From positions 186,001-250,000 of the forward strand of contig VZRR01012411.1 in assembly GCA_013398015.1 (NCBI GenBank): a stretch of 64,000 bases of DNA, read 5' to 3'. Of the stretch, positions 13,701-25,700 are shown piece by piece. Each line of letters starts with the position of its first letter. The first letter of the stretch is position 1. The translations under genes and the position numbers were made by a program. The DNA is from Oreocharis arfaki. Taxonomy: Eukaryota > Chordata > Aves > Passeriformes > Paramythiidae. Under the pieces are notes generated by a model. The model saw nothing but the letters and a program-made list of their open reading frames with translations. It did no database searches and was not told the origin of the DNA.

Positions 13701-16700
13701 TAAAATAGATAATACTTTCATTCCAAAAGACCTGAAATTTTCAAGCAATTCTGACCAGCTGATGTTAGACACATCTGTCATTATCTAAAGAAGCACAGCT
13801 GGACTCTGTCTTAGTCTTTTCATGCTGGATGATCATCATAATGCTGAGCATGCATGAGTTTATTTTCAAGTTCTTTTGTGTTTTACTTTTTTATTAATGT
13901 GCAATAGCTTTTAACATAGTAGCTGGCCTTTTTTGTTCACATTTTAGCAATTTAATTTCTTTTTTGAAGTGTACATGTTTTTAATTATCCTTTTATTTCA
14001 AATGTGTTTCAGATGCTGTCACTTTTACCAGGAAGGATCCTCCGACTTCTAGAATTTATTGGATTTTCTGGCAATAGGGTATTTGATTTGATACTTGTTT
14101 TTTCAAATTAATTTTTTTCTCAGATAAAAAACTGGATGGGTTTAATGTCATATATTCCACAGTGCAAGTATAATCTCTATTGTTTATCAGTATTTTAGTG
14201 TTGTTGAAAAGAAAAGTGGGCTAGATGATACAGGCATAAAAGCACATATGATGATACCCTGCTCTTTAACAACCATGGGAAAATCACCAGTTTGTTTCAG
14301 AGGGGATTTTTCCGATGCAATTTCCTTTCCTTTTGCTGATCCTTAAGTAGAAGATATCAGCATTCTTAACTAGTTGATGTAGTCAGAAATTGACATTCCT
14401 CATACCAGTAACTGAGGGAAGAATAACAGTTCTACATTTTTCCACCCAAATCCCATCCCATTTCTTTGGAGTGAAGAATTTCTGAATATCATGTGTCACC
14501 CTGGAATCTGGGTTCATCTTTCTCTCATGGATGAGAAAAGTGTTTGTAACTATAGCCTTGTTTTGTAAACCTCGACTTGTTTTGTAAGTATTTTACAGCT
14601 CTTTAAAATTCTTTTTGATGCCCATAAGAAATGAAAAAACCCAAACAAAACTCAAGGAAAAAACACTAACGAAATAACTCACAGAACTGTACAGAACAAA
14701 ACTTCAAGTTATTAGTGCTACAGTCTCCATATAGTCTTATTGCTGTTAGCTTGTCCACAATATGGTTCTCCTTTTGTAAAATTGAACTTCAGTAGAGACC
14801 TGTTCGTTCTGTTTCTTCCTCTGAAAGACTGGTTCATGCTGAGGCTCTTCCATAATAAACATTTTTCCCTGACTGAAAAAGCAGTAATGGCTGAAAGAAA
14901 ATGGACAAATTATTTTGAAATATCATCACAATTTTTTTGTGTGGTGCTTTAATTCTCCTGTAATTGATCAAGTTGCTATGCAGTAAAACTGATCTGTTAA
15001 TATTTGTTTTGAGGCAAAATTATGTTTCTGAGGAGTCACTGCTCTTGAGCAGGGAACCTCTGAGCTCATCTCTACACCCCCCTAAGAGTCAAGCTGTTAT
15101 GTAATGGTTCTAAACGGGAAAGTAAGGGAAGTCTCATGTTAAGAGCTGCATAAGGCTCCATGAGTCTGGATCTGTATTTAGACATTGATATATCAGCAGA
15201 GGTAATATTTTGGTCAGAACCTCAAAGCAGTAGCTGACTTGATGGAAGAGAACTGGGGATAACCAGGGTTTTCTGTGAAGGGAGACTCACACCGACAATA
15301 GCATTCGAACAGTTGCGAGAGTTTCCCACCTAACATAGGTTGAAGGATGTTAGTCTGGAAGGCTCATAGTCAGAAAATAATGGGCAAGGGTTGTAGACCT
15401 GTGTGTCTGCATGGTTCATGTGGTGTTCCCATTTCACCAGAACATTGAAATGCATGTGTTATTTTATTAAGAGTTAGGTTAGTCTTCTCCTTCCTGAGTG
15501 CTATTAGCTGTGACAGAAATGTTTTGGTAGAGGATTGTGTTGGATCTGAGATAATAAGTACTGAATTACAAAGTCTAAAGGAAAACTGAATTTTGGTTAG
15601 CCAGAAAAAATTAATAGTAACTCTGTATACTCATAGTTAATTCTGCATGTGTTTGTGATATTCCTTAGGAGTTGGGCCTCTGCCAACTACGGGAAGGCGC
15701 ATCTGGCAGCAGTTTGAGGGCCATTCTGTGTACTTTCACCCTGTTGGTTTATCATACTTACGTCTCCTTAATCCTTGGTGAGACCCACTGTGTAGCTTTT
15801 CAGTCATGCTACACTTTATGTTAGATATCGTGATTTATTTTTATAACTGAATTTCAAATTTGTGGCCATATAGGAGTTTGTATACTTAATTATGATCTGA
15901 AATTAGTGTCTGTGACAAAGCCGTGTCTGCAGAAACAGTGAGGGTAGATAGCATTATATCAGCATCTTACTTGATTTGCAGGGCTGTCTCAATGTGTGAC
16001 AGCATAATACTACAAAACAATATTAAGTTCAGAAAAGTCATTATTCATAAATTAACATCAGATATTGTGAAAACTGTCTCCTGAAAAAAGCCTATACACC
16101 CAAAATTAATTGCTTTTGCCATTTAGAGCTAAAAGTCATAATTAATTCTGTATGCTTCTTTGCTGTATATTTTCACATTCTTTAATTTTTAAGTATTTCA
16201 GTCCTTGTCCCTCAGGCTCATCAGGAAATTAAGGAGAACTTCATTTCTTCCCGTATCACTTGTATTTCATTCCTGAGTTCAAAATTAGAAGAAGAGGCAG
16301 CTGAGGAATGTTTTCCTAATTTGCTAAAGCAATTAAAGGGATTTAAAAATATAACTAGGATCCATAATGGAACAGTTTAAAGAGTATTCCTATAATTCTA
16401 GTCTGTTTTTACTAACAGACATTTAGTATCTTAAAAGGGCTTAAAAAGGACTTAGTGTCTTTGGGACAAGAATTTAGTTTTAGAGAAACACAAAATGATG
16501 AAGTAATTCTGCTTTCACATAAAAGCAATTATCCACTGATCTATCAAAGTCATAATAGGATTTGAAAACAAAATCTGAATCTGTGAAACTTGGAGGTTTT
16601 TAAGTACACTGAGGTTGGCTTGTTATGTTTTCTAGGTACAGGGGAAGCCAACCTTCAGGAAGCAGACAGTCTCCTCGAACCCTACCTCCAGAAATTTCCA

Positions 16701-19700
16701 AATGTGCGTATTTTCAGTAAATTTTGTAACGAATGTGCTTCCGTAAGCTCAAAATCCTAACTGGTTATTTTTCTCATCTCATTTCAAGGGTTCCATTATT
16801 CTGTTTTATGCTGCCAGAATAGATATACTGAAAGGAAATTTTGAAAAGGTAAATCAGTTTTTTCTTTCTAAGGTTTTTGTTTAGTGTTCAGCCTGAGGGG
16901 GAAAAATAATTAATTCATCTAAGCATCAATTGGACTGATGACTGTGCTGTTACCCCTGTTCACATTTACTGTCAATGTTGATTCCAGCCCTCTCTCTAAG
17001 TGAGACTGAAAGGGAAGTTTATCTCATTTTACTTGTCAGGTGTTCTTCGCCTGGGTAAGGTGAGAAGGTAATTCTTACCTGGCTACGTAAGAATTTGCTC
17101 TGTAATTAGACATGGCTCTCACATGGAGCTGTAATTGAGCCAGTTTTCATCATTCTTCCTTAACTACTCACAGGCACAATTGAGGTTCCAAGACTGTATA
17201 GCAGCCCAGCAAGAGTGGAAACAGATTCATCATCTCTGTTACTGGGAACTGATGTGGTGCTACACCTTCCAGCAGGACTGGCTTCAAGCATATCGGTATG
17301 CAGACCTGCTCAGCAAAGAGAGCAGGTGGTCTAAGGTAAATGGGCAGGTGGACATTGTTGTGAAATACCAGTGGTCTCTACAGTTAAAGTTGCTTTTCAG
17401 TTTGCACAATAAGTGTAATTTTTGCCTTCTTGAGAAACTCACAAGCAAAGACTCAATGGCGACAAAATCTTTTAACTAGGTGGTTAAGAATGAATTTTTC
17501 TTTCATGTTTTGAAGGAGCAGAACCATAAGCACCAATGCTTTGGCTCCTCTGAAAATGGAGGTACTTACCCGAGCTGAGAGAAAGAAGAGGGATAGAAAA
17601 ACTGTAAACTTGTCTCTCAAGTCAAGACTCACTAATAAACTTACTAGTGAAACTCACTAATATGTCAAGACTCACTAACACTCACTAGTAAAACTTGGCT
17701 GAAGAAACTGTGTGTGTTTATAAACAGACACACCTACTCAGCAGATGCTTTGTGACACAAAATGAGAAAACTGCTCATCTTGGTCTCACAAGAAAAGCTG
17801 GGCATCAGATAACCTTTTCCTTGTAAAAACATTCTTCAAAGTATGAACCAAACACATTGTGTCAATAATATTTTATGCGTTTTTGTTGTCTGTTCCTATC
17901 TAGATTGTTGTTTTATTACGCTTAATGGAAAAGGGTATAGCATCTAATTCTTGGCAAAAGAGGAAGAGAATAGTATATTCAGCATGAAGTTCAAATGTCT
18001 TGAATAGAATTATGGATATTTCTTTTTTTTCCTCTGCAATACCCAGTTATTGAACTTTCCTTGAATCAGTACTCTGATATTTCCTTCTGTTTTTTTCAAG
18101 CATGTCTCTACATGTAAGAGGTATATAATAACAGTAATGGACGTTAGAACAGTTAGGTCATTTAACCTCATCTCTTTAACAGTGTTTGCGTAATAAATTC
18201 TCCTGTCCTTTGCAGGAGACACCTTTAGCTTTCTGACTAACTAACTAAATATTAATAAATACATTGAAAATAGAATTACAGCATAAACTATGTGACAAAG
18301 GGAATGCTAAACGTTTATACTTCTATCTGCCTGAGAATTAGTGGAAACACTTCACTGCAGCATTTGAGGTCAGGGATTTGAGTCTTTAGTGTATTGACTG
18401 AACACAACAAATTAGATGTGGTAATATGTTGCTGTTTCTTTTTGAAATAGGCAATATATGTATTCCAGAAGGCAGCAATTCTGTGTATGCTTCCAGAGGA
18501 TGATTTGAAGAGGACCGGTGAGGACGTAGTGTCTTTATTCAGGTAAACTTCTATAAAGCAGCTGGATGTGCACTCTTTTTCCCCCCATGTCTTTGACTTG
18601 TGTAACTTCCTTCCTGCTTATAAACCTGAATTCTTCAGTTTTTCTCTTTGCTTTTAGCATTAGAATATTTAAAATACTGCTTTTATCAGCAAAGATATAT
18701 CCTACAGCTCTGGTCTGCGTGATGTGAAACAATTTTAAGATGTTGTCTTTCAGAGGCAAACAGTAAATCTTGCTAACTGAAATAAGATTAAACCAAAACC
18801 AAACAATAAACAACTTCTGTTTTCTGTTTTCCCTTCTTGTAGACAAGTAGATGGTCTAAAACAGAGAATTGCAGGAAAATCTATCCCGACTGAGAAGTTT
18901 GCAGTAAGGAAAGCTCGACGTTATGCATGTCCTCAACCAGTGAAGCTGATTCTACCTGTCTTGGTATTTGTTCTTGCTTTGTTTTCATCCTTTTGAACGA
19001 GAAAGAAATCAATATACTTCATTATACAGGGAAGGAATAATATTGTCAGGTATTATGTGTCTGCATTTTAAAATTTTTTTGAGGAAGTACTGCATTCAGG
19101 CAATGCAATTTTTATGAGAAGTATTAGGGGCTGGATCATACTACCAACTAAGTAGCAGTCCTAAACAAGTAGCAGTCCTAAACACTTGTTTAGGACTTTT
19201 CGTGTGAACTTTTTCACATGAAAAGTTCAGTCCTACAGAAATCTGCATTCACGTTCTTTAGGTAGGCATGATTTTAGTCCTTGTCTTCTAGACTCATTAG
19301 GACGTTAAGAAGTACTTCAGTACTTTGTTCTTCTGATGGAAATGAAGAATGGTGGTTGGTTTTTGTTGTATTATTTTTCTTTCCTCATATTGAGTCTGAT
19401 TAAACATGCAGAAGTTAGATACTTTATGAATGCTATTCCAATTTCTCATATTTTAACTTCAGAGGCATTAGTATTTCACAGTCTGTTTATATGTGCACAG
19501 CGATGATACTTTTCAAATGTGTATGCTAAAATCTTTGTACATGCATAATTTACCAACAACTGTTCATGAAAAACCTAATTCGAGAAGGAATTTCTTATGT
19601 TAAAGCTCATTGATATAGAAAGAGGACTCCAAAGAAAATTAATCCACCATTTCTAAAATTCATTCTATATTAAATTGCCTGTGGAGAGCTAAGTGAAAGT

Positions 19701-22700
19701 TGTCTCGAGCTTGTACAGCAGAGTACAAGGTGTACTCTGTAAGGTGTGAGTATATGTATTTGGTCTAGCTGTCAAATCCCGTATCTTTTAATTTAAGAAC
19801 TTTTTCATCATGAGTTAGGCATAACCAAACAGAGTGTATGGTTTATTTCAGTAAGTACTAGTTAGACAGGACTGCAGAATTGAAACAAATCTAGCATGAT
19901 GTAGCTGATGGTGTTAATGACACTGTTTCAGACTTTGATAGAGTCAGAGTTTTTCTCCTTATAAAAACCCACATGTTTACAATACAAATACAAGTGGAAA
20001 TATTTCAACAATGTTTTGTATAAGCTTCAGAATGACATTAGGCTTCATATTTCAGAGGTGTAATTACAATTACAGTAGAACAAATTACACTCTAGGTTGT
20101 GATGATCTGAGTGAAGATCTTGGCAAAGCTCCTTGTTGGTTAGCATTAACCCTCGTTCTCCTTAAGTTTTACGATGTGATAAAGTATCAAAACAAGCGTA
20201 TTGCTTACTGTTGTACTGAGACATCAGGGAAGATTTGTTTCCAGGATTTGCCTTGTGTTTTATTCAAATGAGATTTTAGAGCATCTATATGTGTGTGTAT
20301 ATATATATATGTGTGTGTATATATATATTTAAACCCTAGAGTGTGGTTTTGGGTGCATACTTTTTAAAGTTTACTGTATATACAAGTATGCACTCAAATG
20401 CACATCAAATTTACCTATCATCCTTTAGAAAGAAACTGCTTTCAGATCTTCCTCTAGTTCATGTAGCAGAGGCCACAAGTTGAACCTAAAACACCCAGCT
20501 TTGCTTATGTGTTATGTGGGTGATGGTAAACTGTCATGTGATAAAATCTGTTCAGTTTAATTTTTGAAGATCTGTGAAAACACGTGATAGTAGAATCCAT
20601 TAAAAAGGTGTCAGAACATTCAAAACATGGAAACTCAGGTTAACTTCGTCAACACACTTTCAATGTAATTTTTCCTTTCCTATTCATAGGTTTTTTTTTT
20701 TGTTTAAAACAAGCTTTTGTAGTATTTTTATGTACTCAGAATGTTCCACAACAGCCTTTGCAGGGGCATTCTTTAGTTAAATATTTATGCAATTCCATGG
20801 GGTTTTTCTTACCATTTTTTTCTTTGGGGTTGATTTTTTTTTTTTTTTGGTCAGGAAATGATGTATGTCTGGAATGGATTTGCAGTTGTGGGCAAAAGAG
20901 CAGACCTCACTGAAAACTTACTGGTAACAATTGAAAAAGAAGAAACTGCTCTACAAAATGAAACTAGTAAGTAATCAATTATGGTGGAATTAATAATTTT
21001 ATAAGAAATGCTGACATTTTTCTATGCTTCTGTTTTCTGATATTCTGCGAAGTGAGTGTTGACTTTGACAATATGCTAATTAAGTCCAATTATGGAAATT
21101 TTGGAGCCGCATGAAAGTTAGGAGTGGTTCTTTAATATGTTCTTTATGCAGATCTATTGATGCTGCAGATGAATACAGAAAACTCAAGGACATAAGGTTA
21201 TTAGTTGTAGAGCATAACTGATCTAGCTTAGTTTTTCTTGTCTTTGAGAGTGTTCTTGGACCATGATCTGCTAATGCCTTAAATGTCTGAAAAATACTTT
21301 TTCTAAATCAATTTATATCACACTTTATTACAGAGGACATACGTGGTGTAGAATATGACAAAGTATAAAAGATATAATGAAGTCCTATGGATGAATGAGT
21401 CTAGTTTTTTGTTTTACTTTCTGGCAAAATAAAACATGTTTGCTAGTTGTAAAATAAAACATAAAATAAAACAAATAAACTTTGGCCATGGTTTTGCATC
21501 TTGGGGTAATGTTTAGAGAAGCAGCCTGTAACTTACTCCTAAAGGAATTTAAATTCCATTATTGCAACTGGTTTACTGCACAAGTACTTGATTTTATCAG
21601 ATTTCATCAGGTTCGTGCTGTCACCTGTCATGATTTTTTTGGTAGAATCCTCTTTGGAGTTTTTCTGAAATAAATACTATCGTTTTGCATGTGAAACTTT
21701 TTTTAATGATAATTCGCTAAAATAATTTCTATTGAACCCAGATTTTAGTCACACTTACCAAGAATTTAGCAACTTAGTTTTACCAATTGTTAAAACAGCA
21801 ATTCTGAAATGTAAGATATATCTAGGTATGATTTACAGTGTAAATTGAAATGATGCATAAGAAATTGTATAAGGACATGCAAGGAATGTATAATGGTCAA
21901 ATCTGGATGGTATAAGAAACCAAATGAGAGTAACTTGCATGGCCATATTTGAATTGGGTTCCTTTAGTTTTTATGGTGCTCTTCGCTTTTTTGCAGAATC
22001 AGTAGTGTGTCTCTTAAATCTCAAGTGTTTTCTTTTTTTGTTGTTGTGATATTAAAGCAAAAGTGTGGTTATATGCGAGATACTTGCAAATAAAGTAATT
22101 CTCATGATCTCCATGTGGAGGGTTCTGGCAGAACCTGTTGGAAATCCAGTACTGTATTATGCAGAAGTTTGACCTAGATATGCTCATCAGTTCTAATGGT
22201 GAAGTAAATTTCCTGTCAAATACCTAAACAGATGTACAAGGCACCAAAATAAAAGCAACAGAAGTAAAACCACTGTGTTTTTCTTATGGAAATTCACTGT
22301 TTGCAAATAGGATATAGTATGGAAGTGTATATACTTTCTGTGGTTTTTTTAGTAATCACTTCAGTCAAAAGTAATTTTATTCTGGACTTCACATATGTGA
22401 TCTTGATCTGCTTTTAAAGATATGGAATCAGAGAAAAGAAAGACTCTGATTACCAGAGTTGCTGCTGAATTCCTAAGAAAATGTGATTAAGTCTGCTAGC
22501 AGAGTATGCAAGGTTACAATACAATTTTGAGAGACAGTTTTTAGTAGTAGTAGCATCAAAGGATTGCTAAGGTGCTGTAAAAAAAAGGGTGTGGATTATA
22601 CACAAAGTTCAGTTAGGGGCTGAGACTTCTTAGAACTGTTTTTACTTCATTTGCTTCACGTGAATAGGCACAGTATGGAATCTCTCAAAGATTGATAGTA

Positions 22701-25700
22701 ATTTTATGTTGTATAGAACTGAAAATAGAGTGGGTAGAAGGAACAAATAAAAGACATTAGAGATGGTTTGGTTTTTTTTTCCCCACAGGATTTTTAGAAA
22801 TCTAATTTTTTCAGTTTTTTTATTTCCAAGACATTAAAAAAGAATATGTAACTTCAAGAAAAATTCATTTTTTTGCATGTTTTTTTATCCTGGTAATGGT
22901 ACTTTCTGTGGTGTAGAGCAATGCAGCTGCAAAGATGGTTCTCCCACATTTATTGCAAGGTTGTCTTTGTTAAATTGGCCTGTGCATTTGTTGTCATTTA
23001 GTGTTAATGTTTTGGCGTAATAGCTTTGATTCTTTTGGGAAATAACAGGGAGATACTAGTTGAAGTTGTTAAAGACTGGCGAGCCCTTACTGACATCAGT
23101 GCGTGCCCCCAGTGATTTCAATGAATGAGTCCTTCAGGAGACAGTCACAGAATCCAATACCTTAGCCTAGCAAAACAGGCTGGAGAGATTGCAAAGTACT
23201 TATGCACTGCACTTCTACTGCCACTAAAAGCGCAGTCTGTCAGTTGCAATTTATCAAGGCTTTCTGGGTTTAAACACAGACAGAAATAAGGCTGAATGTA
23301 GTGGCAAAGCACTTTGCTGAATCCTAAAATGCATTAGTCTTGCATGTTGTAGAACTGTTTACGTAGGATTTCTTTGGCAGACGATTAAGGAAAAAATTAA
23401 CGTGACCTTAGAGAGCTGGTAATTAGTTGTAAACAACATGATCTGAAGGGAGAGTGTTTTGCTTCCTGAATTGTTAATATATGTGGTGCCATCTGTCTAT
23501 CCATATGTGTTTTCTTTCCTTTCTTTTCCTTCCTTGTACCCAGCAAATGCTACCAACTAAGGGAACTAGAAAGGATCACACTTGTTAAGTAAATTTTGAA
23601 TTAATTCAAACACCCTCTTTCATCTGGTATTTTTAGTCCTATTGAATATAAAACTTAATTGAATTTTTCTAATGTTATACACTACTACTGAGGCTTCTTA
23701 AACATTAGAGTTTTACTAATTAGAGAATTACTAATAAACATGGTTTCTTGAATTTGTACTGCAAAGTGATGCTTCTGAGGAGTTCTGTGAGACAGAGGTG
23801 TAGTATGGTTTTGTGTGGTTCTTTTATGTTACTGGTACTACTGGAGGTCTGCCAGTGCTCTGTAACAGGGGAAGCTATTAAGATATGTGGTGGTTTCTTT
23901 CTCACTGTAGTTTTAGCTGTTGCAAGTAAGAAGTCTTTAATTAATGACAGTTTATGCCTGTTTGTTGGGTGTTTCAATTTCTTATTTCTTCTTTGCCTGT
24001 CTTTTAAGAGAAAGATACGGATGTCATGGATACATCTTCTTTAGTAGACATTATTTTAAATCATTCCTGAAGGTTATGTACATTTTAAGGTCTAGAACAT
24101 GAGAAACAAGGTCCTGAGTCTGAATACATACTCCCTACTGAAAATTTAATTTTCCCTTTCATGATGTCTTCAAATTTTTTGACATATCTGGCTTTTACTG
24201 TTAGATCACAATGAATACTATGTGGATGATGCGTGCATGTTGCAGCTACTGAAAGGCCTCTGCCTGAAACACTTGGGAAGACTCATGCAAGCTGAATTAT
24301 GTTTCAGTAAAGTAATTCAAAGGTAAAAAAATAACATAAATGTATTTCATAGCTTTTGGTGACATTTCTGATACTCCTGTTTAGCTGTCATGTTAGAATT
24401 TTGAATAATTAAACATCCTGTTAAGGAGCTGGAATTAAAACACCTCTGAAAGTAGTCAGAGAACCAGAAAACTTTGCTTGTATTTTTCTGTAGCAATTTA
24501 ACATTTACTATAGCTTTATATAAATGATGTTTTAGACTAAACAAATGAAACTGTAAGGTAGCATATCCAAATACATTTAGAATTGTATTTGCAGAGCTAT
24601 CAGTAAGTAAGGACAATTCATATAGGTTTCCTGGTTTGTTTTTTTTAATTTAGTATTTAGTACTTCAGTGGTAATGCTTCCCTATGCAGATGAGAAGTTG
24701 TTGTTACATGTTTCAGTCGAAGACTTGTTTTTCCCGTGTTATGGATTTATCAAATATTTCAGGTGTCAGATCCAAACCAGCTGAATATATAGCTTTTCTA
24801 TATAAAACACGAGTCAGGTATTGGTTGTAGTTGAAAACTTCTTGGGAGTTTCTAAGTATTCGGGCTGAAGAAGCATTTTTACATGTGCAGTTTTTCTAAC
24901 ATGTGATTTAGAAAAATTAATAATTAATAATAGAATTTGTTATTGAGAATTATGTGTGTTTTAATTCTCTTGCCATTTTGTTTTCTCTTACCATTTCTAA
25001 GATCCCATGTGAGTTTAGTCAAGCACTTTGCAAGTTACAGGGCAGAGAGGTTTGACTGGTTGCAAGTTAAAGGAACACTATTTCTGAAAAATCTTTTTCC
25101 AAAGGTAGTTGGCAACAGGCAGGCTTTTATAGCTGAGATACTAAAAAAACTGTAAAGACAACAGTTCTTCATAAAGTGTATGTTTTGCATGGGTGAGAGG
25201 AAAAGTTTTCTGAATTGAATACCTACATTTTGTTCAGCTTTATGTTCTACATGTCTAGGGCTGCCATAGTGCTTTAAGACTGTTTATTAATGTGTACGGA
25301 GTTAACCAGTAAAAAAGGTTCCAGAGTGTTTTTTCTGGCTATGTGCTGTTACAGGCAATGATTAACTGGTCTCTCGAGATAGGGTTGTAAGTAACCATTT
25401 CTGTATTTTTGTGGTTTCCTAGTGAGAAGCAAATAAAGTATGACAGTTACTTGGTGCCATTCACCCTGTATGAATTGGGTCTTCTGTACAAACAACAGGA
25501 TGAGAGAGAAAAAGCAATAAGATACATAGAAACTGCAAAGTAAGTGGATTTTTTCATCACCTTGTAAACTAAAAATAGCTGGGTATTTGTAGCAATGAAA
25601 GGACGAATTTTTTCTTCCTGACAGCTTCTTTGCAAAATACAAGTAATTATAAATACCTGTTCCTGATTTGGAGAACTTGTCCAATATAGTTTAATTTTGC

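Larger units (their letters stand above)
18964..20854 (+). other. TTC39B intron with nested hairpins and a microsatellite
   Basis: Contains the repeat and hairpin block at 19150-19229 and the TG/TA microsatellite at 20286-20330, listed separately. The rest shows nothing recognisable. Confidence 0.7.

Noticed and set aside
17135..17479. 114-codon frame treated as an independent gene
   Set aside because: Its core (17174-17335) is TTC39B exon 11. The extra residues on each side are intron.
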